Source: Bacteroidota bacterium
GTDB lineage: Bacteria > Bacteroidota > Bacteroidia > UKL13-3
Direction: 5' to 3'
NCBI GenBank assembly: GCA_947507965.1
Contig: CANNQU010000030.1
Span: 1 to 38,500, forward strand
Length of the DNA: 38,500 bases
Shown here: in pieces, positions 1 to 9,741 of the stretch
Position numbering within the stretch: the stretch's first letter is position 1
Layout: each line of letters starts with the position of its first letter
Position numbers and translations under genes: made by a program
The notes under the pieces: generated by a model
The model's input: only the letters and a program-made list of their open reading frames with translations
Databases searched by the model: none
Told to the model about the DNA's origin: nothing

Positions 1-2465
1 AACGAGAGAATACTCTCATCCTCCGTTTTCGACTTTAATATATCGGCTAACAAGCTAATTCGCGTTAATTTGTTTCCCACCTCGTCGTGGAAATCTTCTG
101 CTGTCCGTTGTCGTACTTTATTCTGCTCCTCTTCCCGTAATTTTTGCAATTCTTGTCCCTTTAGCTTTTTATTATAATGGCGTAACGCCTGCAGCCCCAC
201 TCCAACAAGAATTAACGTGGCTACCATAAGTAATTGGAACCAACGGGTAGCATAAAATGGTGCTTTTATCACAAAAGGGTATTCTAATAATACGGTTTCC
301 GAATCCAACAAGCGTACTTTGAAAATATAATTTCCAGGTGGAACTGAAGGATAGATCACGGTATTTTCAATGCTCGGTGCCGACCATTCCTTCTCCAACC
401 CTTCGATCATATACTGGTATAAAATTTTATTGGGGTTACTAAAATTAATCGCTGTGAAAGTAAACGTTAAGTGGTTTTCGGTATGAGGCAATGAAAGATG
501 ATAAGGGATATTATTCCAAGCGCTTAAGCCATCGTTATATTGTTTATCAAGAATAATTTGGGAGAATAGTTTCACACTTTGAAGAATAATTTCGGATGGA
601 TATTTTATCGTTTGTTCATCGCCTGCACTATAAATAAAAAGCCCCTTGGTGGTACCAAACCAAATTCGTCCATCATCATTTTGCATCACGGCCGATTTAT
701 TCGACTCTTGCCCGAACATTCCTTCTGCCCTGCCATATCGTGAAATTTTCATCTGTTCAAAACCATTCTCTAACGAAATTTTATTGATGCCGGCTCCCGT
801 GCCAATCCAAAAATGATGATTCTGGTCAAGCTTAATATTATAGATAAAATCGGAGTTCAAACCATCTTGGGTTGTAATATTTCGAAGAACACGGTCATGC
901 TTTAAATTCCAGATTAGAATACCATAACCGTTGGTTAATAGCCAGAAATCTCCGTTCCTGTCTTTCACCATTCCGGTTACATCGCTTTTCTTCAGTTGCT
1001 CATTGGTAGAAATCACCTTACAGCTATCTTGTGTATATAATAAAATTTGGTTTCTGGTTGTAATAATGATGCTATCCTTTCCAGCCTGAATAAAGCTCCA
1101 TGTGAATTCATTGGCCTTTACTAGCTTAAACTTCTCATCCTTTATGAAACCAAAGCCAAAGGAAGTGGCAACCCAAAGACGCTCCTTTTCATCAAAAAAC
1201 AATTCACTAATACTTCCCGGCGGAAGATTCTTATATTGCTCGTTGGAAATAAAATTCGTACCCTTAAACTTCCATATTTTATTGTCTTGGGTTCCCAACC
1301 ATAAAACATCCTTCTTGTCCACCGCGAGGCTAAGTATTTGCTGTGCCCCAACCGATTTACTTGGCAGAGAATAATTTTCAATTTTACCATCATCAAATTT
1401 CACCAACCCACCTCCATATGTGCCTGCATATACCAAGCCACTGCTGGCTTTTGCGATAGCCATCACAACTGGATGAGGTAAACCGTTGGTTTCATTGTAA
1501 TAGGTAAAAGGACAGATGGAGTATCTGAAGATTCCTTGCCCATCACTGGCAAGCCATATATTATTTTCCTCATCGCAAAGAATACTGGAGATATGATTAT
1601 CGGTGCAACCACTGGCATTATTGTAAAAATGTATCTCACCCTTGGATGTTACTTCCTGTACTCCATTAGATGCACCAATCCACAAATTATTTTTATCATC
1701 CGATGCCATGCAACCAATTTCATTCAGAGAGCTAATTTCAGTTGGCAGGTTGCTTCTAATTAACGTGTTAAACCGAAACTCAAAGACGCCATCATTCGTT
1801 AAAAAATAGCTTGTTTTATTTCTTGTAATATCAATTTTCCTTATAAAGAAAATGTCTTTATTGATATTAGGATAATTCACCACCGACCAGTTATCGTTTT
1901 CATAAATGTACAACCCCTTTTTATACGCTGCTGCATAAACCAGATTCCGATCAGTGGCTAATGCGGTAAATTGAAGCGTCGTATCGTTATGAATTAGATA
2001 ACTTTCAACCACCTGGTTCTTAACCATAAATAATCTGGCTCCTGCTAATACCAAATATTCTTTCGAGTTAATGGCCAATGCCGAAATAACACGGTGGTTT
2101 TTGTTATGGTAATTAAATGTGTAATTGGTAAAAACCCTTCCATCAAACACGGAGAGCCCCTTGTCGGTGCATATTAAAATGTTGTTTAGAGAATCGCAAG
2201 AAATAGCGTTCGCTAGATTACTTATTAAACCATTAGCCGTGGTATAATTCTTAAACACCTTCCCATCAAAACAGCTTACGCCTCCCATGGTGGAAACCCA
2301 TAGCTGTCCTACTTTATCACGGCAAATACTATTGGCTTGCGACTGCACGAGACCATCATCAACCGTATAGTTCACAAAATTATATTTCTGTGAATACATC
2401 GATTTCAAACAGAAGAGGAAAACGAGCAAAGCCACAATTTTTCGAACCATTTTTTCGGATGTCAT
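1..2465 (-). CDS. Sensor histidine kinase with extracellular propeller and Y_Y_Y domain (3' end outside window)
   Basis: My own translation of the minus strand gives an uninterrupted frame of about 821 codons from ATG 2465 to the window edge. Order: signal peptide (MVRKIVALLVFLFCLKSMYSQ, which also allows a start at ATG 2450), many propeller repeats with the two-component-regulator signature (for example GQLWVSTMGGVSCFDG and GRIWFGTTKGLFIY), a Y_Y_Y-type domain around residues 660-720 (YQYMIEGLEKEWS), one membrane helix (WFQLLMVATLILVGVGLQAL), a short charged linker, then a HisKA_3 phosphoacceptor region (AEDFHDEVGNKLTRISLL; His codon at 87-89). The ATPase domain must lie beyond base 1. Known of the family: periplasmic sensing drives cytoplasmic autophosphorylation; the ligand cannot be read here. 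The gene begins only 34 bp after the MarR-type gene on the same strand, so the two may be co-transcribed. Confidence 0.9.
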   Translation of the reverse strand, partial: MTSEKMVRKIVALLVFLFCLKSMYSQKYNFVNYTVDDGLVQSQANSICRDKVGQLWVSTMGGVSCFDGKVFKNYTTANGLISNLANAISCDSLNNILICTDKGLSVFDGRVFTNYTFNYHNKNHRVISALAINSKEYLVLAGARLFMVKNQVVESYLIHNDTTLQFTALATDRNLVYAAAYKKGLYIYENDNWSVVNYPNINKDIFFIRKIDITRNKTSYFLTNDGVFEFRFNTLIRSNLPTEISSLNEIGCMASDDKNNLWIGASNGVQEVTSKGEIHFYNNASGCTDNHISSILCDEENNIWLASDGQGIFRYSICPFTYYNETNGLPHPVVMAIAKASSGLVYAGTYGGGLVKFDDGKIENYSLPSKSVGAQQILSLAVDKKDVLWLGTQDNKIWKFKGTNFISNEQYKNLPPGSISELFFDEKERLWVATSFGFGFIKDEKFKLVKANEFTWSFIQAGKDSIIITTRNQILLYTQDSCKVISTNEQLKKSDVTGMVKDRNGDFWLLTNGYGILIWNLKHDRVLRNITTQDGLNSDFIYNIKLDQNHHFWIGTGAGINKISLENGFEQMKISRYGRAEGMFGQESNKSAVMQNDDGRIWFGTTKGLFIYSAGDEQTIKYPSEIILQSVKLFSQIILDKQYNDGLSAWNNIPYHLSLPHTENHLTFTFTAINFSNPNKILYQYMIEGLEKEWSAPSIENTVIYPSVPPGNYIFKVRLLDSETVLLEYPFVIKAPFYATRWFQLLMVATLILVGVGLQALRHYNKKLKGQELQKLREEEQNKVRQRTAEDFHDEVGNKLTRISLLADILKSKTEDESILS

Positions 2466-2499
2466 ATTATACTGAATGCAGCATGGCACAATAGTACAT

Positions 2500-3225
2500 T
2501 TATTTTATTAATCCTACACTCACCCCTTGCGCTTGATTTTTAGTCGATAACTTTCGTTCATCAATTGAATTCGTGTACTTTTTTACGATTTCTTCCATCT
2601 CTATATGCTTCGAGTCTTTAAATATTTTTAGATGGAATTCGTCTAATTTCTTTAGCAGATGAACGAGTTGAATCAACTCACTATCCATTAGTTTTGCAGA
2701 CACTATTTTGGTAATCATTCCCAGCTTTTCAAAAGAAGCATAAAGTGCGCTGCTGCCCTTTTCGGTGATCTTTACACGAACACTTCGCTTATCCTTTTCA
2801 TCCTTAACCTGGCTAATGAACTCCTTCTTCAGAAGTCGTTTTAATACTTCTGTACCCGAGGTAATGGGATGAATATTATTTTGTATCAACTCAGTTTTTG
2901 TTAAACTCTCAAATTGCATCAAATTAATCAAATAGGTAAATTCATCGATACTTCCCAACGCCGTTAATGGAAATACTTTTCTTGAGTAATGATCAACGTA
3001 CCTACCCAGCTTACCGAGGGTGCTTCCCGCAATTTCTTCTAGTGTTTTACGGTTAAAATTGTTCCAGCCTTCCACTCCGATCTTCGTTTCATTAATGTCC
3101 ATTTCACCCAATCGACCATTTAAATACATGATAAAATCAGTCATGGTATCATCGGTTGTTTTACCTTTTAATCCCACCTTATAAACTTCGTAACTTTTAA
3201 TCAATTGAACCAATGTACTCTCCAT
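2500..3225 (-). CDS. MarR-type winged-helix transcriptional regulator
   Basis: A 241-residue protein from ATG 3225. A winged helix lies around residues 93-161: helix region SLTKTELIQNN, recognition-helix region TSGTEVLKRLLKKEFI, and the wing DEKDKRSVRVKITEKG, which matches the MarR D-x-R wing signature. It is longer than the usual 140-160 residues because of an N-terminal helical segment of about 90 residues and a C-terminal tail. An upstream in-frame ATG at 3246 would add seven residues, but it lies only 2 bp downstream of a -7 promoter element (3249-3256), so 3225 is preferred. It is divergent from the TonB-dependent receptor gene and upstream of the sensor kinase. The shared control region holds two mirrored boxes, which suggests auto- and cross-regulation. 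The ligand is unknown. Confidence 0.8.
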   Translation of the reverse strand: MESTLVQLIKSYEVYKVGLKGKTTDDTMTDFIMYLNGRLGEMDINETKIGVEGWNNFNRKTLEEIAGSTLGKLGRYVDHYSRKVFPLTALGSIDEFTYLINLMQFESLTKTELIQNNIHPITSGTEVLKRLLKKEFISQVKDEKDKRSVRVKITEKGSSALYASFEKLGMITKIVSAKLMDSELIQLVHLLKKLDEFHLKIFKDSKHIEMEEIVKKYTNSIDERKLSTKNQAQGVSVGLIK

Positions 3226-3248
3226 AGTATAAATGAAATAACGCACAA

Positions 3249-3256
3249 CAAATATA
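3249..3256 (-). promoter_or_regulatory. Bacteroidota -7 element for the MarR-type gene
   Basis: TATATTTG on the minus strand fits the Bacteroidota TAnnTTTG -7 consensus. It would start transcription near 3243 and leave a leader of roughly 20 nt to ATG 3225. No convincing -33 TTTG is visible. Confidence 0.5.
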
Positions 3257-3263
3257 ACATTTT

Positions 3264-3307
3264 ATACGTAAACATAATATTTATTAATTTATATGGCTTT
3301 TACGTAT
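3264..3307. promoter_or_regulatory. Mirrored TTTACGTAT boxes, candidate operator
   Basis: ATACGTAAA at 3264-3272 and its exact reverse complement TTTACGTAT at 3299-3307 form a 9-bp inverted repeat with a 26-bp AT-rich spacer. The right box directly abuts the receptor gene's -7 element, and the left box lies 7 bp from the -7 element of the MarR-type gene. The placement fits a repressor site controlling both divergent genes; binding by the neighbouring MarR-type protein is an inference. Confidence 0.45.
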
Positions 3308-3315
3308 TATATTTG
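3308..3315 (+). promoter_or_regulatory. Bacteroidota -7 element for the TonB-dependent receptor gene
   Basis: TATATTTG on the plus strand, identical to the -7 element of the divergent gene, with 26 bp to the receptor ATG. No clear -33 TTTG precedes it, which is compatible with a regulated promoter. Confidence 0.5.
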
Positions 3316-3341
3316 CAATTCTAAAATAATCCTATTTTTCC

Positions 3342-5777
3342 ATGAGATATACCTCAATCCTCACGCTGACGCTACTTTTATCCAGTATTTTATCTATAGC
3401 TCAAACAAAAGGAGTAATACGAGGCAATATAAGAGATAAGAACACCCAAGAAACAATAATAGGAGGAAGAGTCGTTATTGAAGGCTCAAGTATTGGAACG
3501 GTAAGTGATATAGATGGTAATTACAAATTGACAGTACCTATTGGCACCTACAATTTAAGTGCACAATATATTGGCTATATAACCTTTGTAAAGTACAATT
3601 TTACGGTTTCATCAGGTAACGACCAAGTGGTTAATTTCGAGTTGGAAACATCATCTTCGCAATTGAATGAAATTGAAATTAAATTCGATAAAGACAAATC
3701 GGCAATAACCACCGATATGATAACGCCACTCTCGGTGCAACAACTAACAACGGAAGAAATAAGAAGTAACCCCGGAGGTAACTTCGATGTTTCGAAGGTA
3801 GTACAAACCTTGCCCGGAGTTGGAGGAAGTTATGGAGGAGCGGCCCGCAATGATATCATTATACGAGGGGGAGCGCCCAACGAAAATGTGTACTATTTGG
3901 ACGGGATAGAAATCCCTCTTTTGAATCACTTTCAAACCCAAGGCAGCTCCGGTGGAGCTCAAGGAATATTAAACGTCTCATTCATCGAAGACCTTAAGTT
4001 AAGCTCTTCGGCTTTCGATGCCAAGTATGACAATGCCTTAGCTTCAACTTTTATTATAAAGCAACGAGATGGCAACCCTGATCGACTTTCGGGAAATTTG
4101 CGTGCCAGTTTAACGGAAGCAGTAGCAACCCTAGAAGGCCCATTGAGAAAAAAAACTACCTATCTAATTTCGGCCAGAAAATCATATCTGGATTTACTAT
4201 TCAAACTTATTGATTTGCCAATTCGCCCTAACTTCTACGATTTCCAATACAAAGTAGTTCATCAATTCAACGCGAACACGACCTTAACAGCCATTGGCTT
4301 AGGCGCCATCGACCGGTTTTCCTTTGCCACAACCAAAAACGCTACTCCAGAAAATATTTTCATCGTCCGTTCACTTCCCTTTATCAACCAATGGAATTAT
4401 ACTACAGGCTTCAACCTGAAACGAAAATTCAAAGGGGGCTTTATGAATTTTTCGCTCAGCAGAAACATGTTTGATAATCGCTTAGATAAATACGAGGAAG
4501 GGGCAGAAGTAGAAGCCCAACGCACCTTTAAACTACAATCGCAAGAAATTGAAAATAAATTTAGATATGATGTCAATGCGTTTATTGATGGCTGGAAAAT
4601 TAGTGGAGGCGTTACCGTTCAATATGTAAAATACAATACCGATTTATTTAACAAAATAAGTAATGAATTAAAAGACAGTGCAGGCAATACGCTTCGACCA
4701 GCGCTAAAGATCCAAGTGAAAAGTGCTATAACATTCGCAAAATATGGCGCCTTCGCCCAAGTGGCAAAAAATCTATTACACCATCGCTTGCTCCTTTCCG
4801 CAGGAATTAGAACCGATATGAATACCTTCATGAAAAATGCTTTAAACCCATTAAACACAATCTCTCCAAGGCTCTCTGCCTCCTATCATCTTACTCCAAA
4901 ATTCGACTTCAGCGCATCCATCGGCTCATACTATAAAATACCTACCTATACGTCGCTCGGATTTAAAGATACATTAGGTATCCTGGTGAACCAAGACATG
5001 AAATATATTCGATCGACACACTACGTGGTGGGCACGCAATTTTTGCCAAATAACGCACTACGATTTACCTTAGAAGGGTTTTATAAGAAGTATTCGAATT
5101 ATCCTGTTTCAACGAATACAGGGGTTTCGGTAGCTAATCAAGGTTCCGAATTTGGTGCCATTGGTAGTGAGAAAGTGATTAGTTTGGGCAAAGGGGAGAC
5201 GATAGGTTTTGAATTTTTCATGCAACAGAAACTCATTAAAAATGTATTTTATGTAGTAAGCTATACCTTTGTTAGAAGTAAATTTTCTGGCACGAATGGC
5301 AAACTACTCCCCTCCTCATGGGACAACCAGCATTTAGTATCGGCAACCCTTGGATGCAAATTTAAGAAAGGGTATGAACTAGGGCTTAAATACCGCTATG
5401 CCGGTGGTGCGCCTTATACCCCTTATAACGAGTTGGCCTCACAACAAAACTATCTTTTGCTTGGCACTGGCATTCTCGACAATTCAAAATTAAACACGCA
5501 ACGATTGCAGGCATTCAATCAGCTTGATTTGAGAGTAGATAAAAAAATAAATCTAAAGAAAACCTCTTTTGATATTTATCTGGACATCCAAAATGTGTTG
5601 GGATTTAAGAATGAAAGTGTGCCCAATTATACCTTTCAGCGAAATAGTGACAATACCGGCTTTAAGACAACAGATGGCAATGCCTTACAACAAAATGGCT
5701 CCAATGGAGTGCCGTTAATCCTTGAAAATAAATCGGCCACCGTGGTTCCTTCTATCGGTGTGCTATTTGAATTTTAA
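3342..5777 (+). CDS. TonB-dependent outer-membrane receptor with carboxypeptidase-like regulatory domain
   Basis: 811 residues. A signal peptide (about 1-21, ending SIAQ) is followed by a carboxypeptidase-D regulatory-like domain at about 24-105 (GVIRGNIRDKNTQETIIGG and DIDGNYKLTVPIGTYNL), a plug domain at about 125-235 (KVVQTLPGV, then RNDIIIRGGAPNENVYYLDG), and a beta-barrel to the C-terminal phenylalanine (SIGVLFEF), as expected for an outer-membrane protein. The family uses TonB/ExbBD energy to import bulky substrates. No SusD partner follows, so it is not a typical polysaccharide-utilisation SusCD pair; the substrate could be a metal chelate, cofactor or peptide. It is divergent from a MarR-type regulator, which likely controls it. 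Confidence 0.9.
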   Translation: MRYTSILTLTLLLSSILSIAQTKGVIRGNIRDKNTQETIIGGRVVIEGSSIGTVSDIDGNYKLTVPIGTYNLSAQYIGYITFVKYNFTVSSGNDQVVNFELETSSSQLNEIEIKFDKDKSAITTDMITPLSVQQLTTEEIRSNPGGNFDVSKVVQTLPGVGGSYGGAARNDIIIRGGAPNENVYYLDGIEIPLLNHFQTQGSSGGAQGILNVSFIEDLKLSSSAFDAKYDNALASTFIIKQRDGNPDRLSGNLRASLTEAVATLEGPLRKKTTYLISARKSYLDLLFKLIDLPIRPNFYDFQYKVVHQFNANTTLTAIGLGAIDRFSFATTKNATPENIFIVRSLPFINQWNYTTGFNLKRKFKGGFMNFSLSRNMFDNRLDKYEEGAEVEAQRTFKLQSQEIENKFRYDVNAFIDGWKISGGVTVQYVKYNTDLFNKISNELKDSAGNTLRPALKIQVKSAITFAKYGAFAQVAKNLLHHRLLLSAGIRTDMNTFMKNALNPLNTISPRLSASYHLTPKFDFSASIGSYYKIPTYTSLGFKDTLGILVNQDMKYIRSTHYVVGTQFLPNNALRFTLEGFYKKYSNYPVSTNTGVSVANQGSEFGAIGSEKVISLGKGETIGFEFFMQQKLIKNVFYVVSYTFVRSKFSGTNGKLLPSSWDNQHLVSATLGCKFKKGYELGLKYRYAGGAPYTPYNELASQQNYLLLGTGILDNSKLNTQRLQAFNQLDLRVDKKINLKKTSFDIYLDIQNVLGFKNESVPNYTFQRNSDNTGFKTTDGNALQQNGSNGVPLILENKSATVVPSIGVLFEF

Positions 5778-5780
5778 CAT

Positions 5781-7058
5781 CTAACGATTACCCGTCTTTC
5801 CAGAGGCAGCATTCAAAATGCGATCATATAAAAAGTAAAAATACAATAACACCATCATCCAGGTTACCGCACCGTACCCACCAAAATAATGATACAGTAT
5901 CGGTCCTACCGTATCCTGACCAACAATGGCATTGACCACCACGAGCCCTATCAATAAATAGTGAAACACTTTAAATAGCGTGGGCTTCTTCTCCATTGGA
6001 ATAAGAAGCAAACATGAATAAACAAAAAGCATCGAAACAAGATGGTACTCCCAGGTGATGCCTGAAAGCAGATGGGTGATAAGAAACACCACGGCAATTT
6101 CGGAAGATGAGATTGGTTTTTTTACTATTTTTAAAATAGCAAGGCTAAAAACAAAAACACCAAAAAGTAAGAAAAAACTATAGAAGTAAACCTTTCGAGC
6201 CGCTGCCTCCGTAAGGTGTAAAAGATTAAAATCCAATCCCAGCTTGTCGTACATTGGCAACGAAATATTATAGATGGCGGAAGAAAGGCTATGATTATGA
6301 AAAACAGCTTCTACCCGGCCTTCTTTAAAGGGTTCGAGAAAGGTGATATAATAATCCTTTAAATCATGTGTACCCATCTCCACTCCACGCCAGAGCAGCG
6401 GAACAAGAAGGCATAGCACCGTAAAAATCAATACGCGCAGATACGTTTTGAAAGTACCTCTAAACACGAGCCAAATTAAAAAAAACAGGGGAATAACCTT
6501 AATAAAAGTAGCCGTCACAAAGCAAATCACGGCCGGTGTTTCCTTGTTTTTCAACATCCATAAAACGCCCATTAGAGATAAAACAAATACCAATTCGTTG
6601 AGTTGAATATACGTTACATGATACCAAAAGAAACGAAACGATAGTAAGGCTGCCAGGCCAACAACAAGAGCTATTTTTTTCTTATCGTTAGAATAAAATT
6701 CTAAAATAGAACGTGTTAAATAGATAGAGAAAAGGAATAACACATAGTTTAAAAAAGTGAGTAACCCAGCCGCTACCTTGAAAGGAAATAAGGCAAGCAA
6801 TTGAAAAAGCATCGCCGCAAAGGGCGGGTAAATAAACCTTCCTGCACCGCCAATGCCTCGGTATAAATCGCGATGATGGATGAAGTTATCGCCGGCATTC
6901 CAGAATACGGAGAAGTCGCCAAGTTTCACATCCATTCCCTGCAATATAGACAGAAGGAGAAGCAGTATAAACACGCCCAATATCCGTAAAAGATAGCTCC
7001 ATTCTCGAAGGCGGCTTGGATTGATTAATACCGCACGTAAGAGTTTATTTCGAAGCAT
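5781..7058 (-). CDS. GT87-like integral membrane glycosyltransferase (DUF2029 type)
   Basis: 425 residues with about ten hydrophobic segments. The N-terminal part carries the family pattern: an acidic residue in the first periplasmic loop followed by an aromatic stretch (GDFSVFWNAGDNF), then LYRG and IYPPFAAMLFQLLALFPF. Known members are GT-C enzymes such as mycobacterial polyprenyl-phosphomannose-dependent mannosyltransferases, so it probably transfers sugar from a polyprenyl-phosphate donor to an envelope glycan. That is family inference; donor and acceptor are unknown. The stop codon lies 3 bp from that of the convergent receptor gene, with no terminator between them. Upstream is the groL terminator and a weaker imperfect hairpin (7108-7130, TTGGCC/GGCCAA), so it is probably transcribed on its own. 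Confidence 0.8.
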   Translation of the reverse strand: MLRNKLLRAVLINPSRLREWSYLLRILGVFILLLLLSILQGMDVKLGDFSVFWNAGDNFIHHRDLYRGIGGAGRFIYPPFAAMLFQLLALFPFKVAAGLLTFLNYVLFLFSIYLTRSILEFYSNDKKKIALVVGLAALLSFRFFWYHVTYIQLNELVFVLSLMGVLWMLKNKETPAVICFVTATFIKVIPLFFLIWLVFRGTFKTYLRVLIFTVLCLLVPLLWRGVEMGTHDLKDYYITFLEPFKEGRVEAVFHNHSLSSAIYNISLPMYDKLGLDFNLLHLTEAAARKVYFYSFFLLFGVFVFSLAILKIVKKPISSSEIAVVFLITHLLSGITWEYHLVSMLFVYSCLLLIPMEKKPTLFKVFHYLLIGLVVVNAIVGQDTVGPILYHYFGGYGAVTWMMVLLYFYFLYDRILNAASGKTGNR

Positions 7059-7143
7059 ATTAGAGTTGAATTATTTTACTTGGGGAAGATACTGTTTGTG
7101 GACTTAATTGGCCTTTTAAAAAAGGGCCAAATTCCAGAAATGG

Positions 7144-7178
7144 AAAAAGCCCTCTTGATATGCTCAAGAGGGCTTTTT
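7144..7178. terminator. Rho-independent terminator after groL
   Basis: A perfect 15-bp stem (7144-7158 with 7164-7178), a 5-nt loop, and A and T tracts flanking a GC-rich core (GCCCTC/GAGGGC). It lies 58 bp beyond the groL stop and is symmetrical, so it could act on either strand. Confidence 0.9.
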
Positions 7179-7236
7179 CTTCACTCATGAAATTCGCAGC
7201 ATTTAAAGTCTACGAACTTCGATTTGCCTTTTAATA

Positions 7237-8901
<1,665 letters not shown>

Positions 8902-8918
8902 TTAACGTACGACTTTAC

Positions 8919-9194
8919 TTAAATGATGGCAAACAAATCGCTTTCACGCATGATCAGGTAATCTTTTCCATCAATAGAAACTTCAGTGCCTGCATATTTA
9001 CCATACAAAACCGTATCGCCAGCCTTCACCGTCATGGGTTCGTCTTTTTTTCCTGCGCCAACGGCTACAATGGTTCCACGTTGTGGTTTCTCTTTTGCTG
9101 TATCGGGGATGTATAATCCACCAGCGGTTTTTTCTTCAGCAGCTGATGGTTCTACAAGAACTCGGTCAGCGATAGGTTGAACTTTTAATGCCAT
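8919..9194 (-). CDS. groS: Co-chaperonin GroES (10 kDa)
   Basis: 91 residues, normal for GroES. It starts [16 protein letters not shown], has the mobile-loop region ([21 protein letters not shown]) that docks on GroEL, and ends with the characteristic [13 protein letters not shown]. It forms the heptameric lid of the GroEL cage. First gene of the groS-groL operon. The 218-bp upstream region is AT-rich; the best -7-like match (TAGTCTTG, minus strand, near 9260-9267) has one mismatch and is not persuasive. Confidence 0.98.
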   Translation of the reverse strand: MALKVQPIADRVLVEPSAAEEKTAGGLYIPDTAKEKPQRGTIVAVGAGKKDEPMTVKAGDTVLYGKYAGTEVSIDGKDYLIMRESDLFAII

Positions 9195-9412
9195 AATATT
9201 AATTTGAAATTTTAAAGGTTATATTGAATTGATTTCTTAGTCTATTGTCACTAATTGTGCCAAGACTAGTATTCTGCCATTTTTTGCATTTATTCCGGAA
9301 ATAGTGCTATTATGGACTTGAAACTATGAAAATTTTACTGATTTCCATTTCAGGATTAGCCGTCAATGGAATTAAAAAGTTCCTATCTAGAATGCTTCGA
9401 GTATATTTTAGA

Positions 9413-9739
9413 CTAGCTATCTTTTGGAGCTGGGGCCGCAACAGGTGGAGTGGGTGGGATGGCTTCCTGACCGGTTTTGTCCGTGTCCTGAACTTTGCTT
9501 TTTTGATCTACAGGTCCTTGATTTTTTATCCAAAGGCTCACTACCAGGCATAATGCAAATAGGCTAATGGCAAGTGTCCAAGTGGTTTTTTCAATAAAAT
9601 CGGTTCCTTTTTGCACACCCATAAACTGATTGGCATTGACCGAGCTACTAAAACCTCCTCCTTTTGAACGTTGCACTAATACTGCCAAGATAAGCAATAC
9701 CGCGATAATTATCATTATAATCACTAAAAAATTGTACAT
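9413..9739 (-). CDS. secG: Preprotein translocase subunit SecG
   Basis: 108 residues. Two hydrophobic helices (about 5-22 and 52-72) are separated by the conserved cytoplasmic loop with LVQRSKGGGFSSSV and the QFMGVQKGTDFIEKTTW region that defines SecG. It is an auxiliary subunit of the SecYEG channel in the inner membrane. The C-terminal tail after residue 75 is polar and rich in Pro/Ala/Lys, a common variable extension in Bacteroidota. The start is 2 bp after the stop of the upstream TPR-like gene, so the two are almost certainly co-transcribed. Confidence 0.93.
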   Translation of the reverse strand: MYNFLVIIMIIIAVLLILAVLVQRSKGGGFSSSVNANQFMGVQKGTDFIEKTTWTLAISLFALCLVVSLWIKNQGPVDQKSKVQDTDKTGQEAIPPTPPVAAPAPKDS

Positions 9740-9741
9740 AT

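Noticed and set aside
1102-1763. Short frames of 75-90 codons on both strands inside the sensor kinase
   Set aside because: The minus-strand reading frame of the sensor kinase runs uninterrupted through this region and shows propeller repeats.
9195-9412. Possible CIRCE/HrcA operator upstream of groS
   Set aside because: I looked for TTAGCACTC-N9-GAGTGCTAA and found only a lone partial (AGTGCTA near 9302) without its inverted partner.
9326-9553. 75-codon plus-strand frame between groS and secG
   Set aside because: Most of it overlaps secG in antisense; no recognisable protein features.
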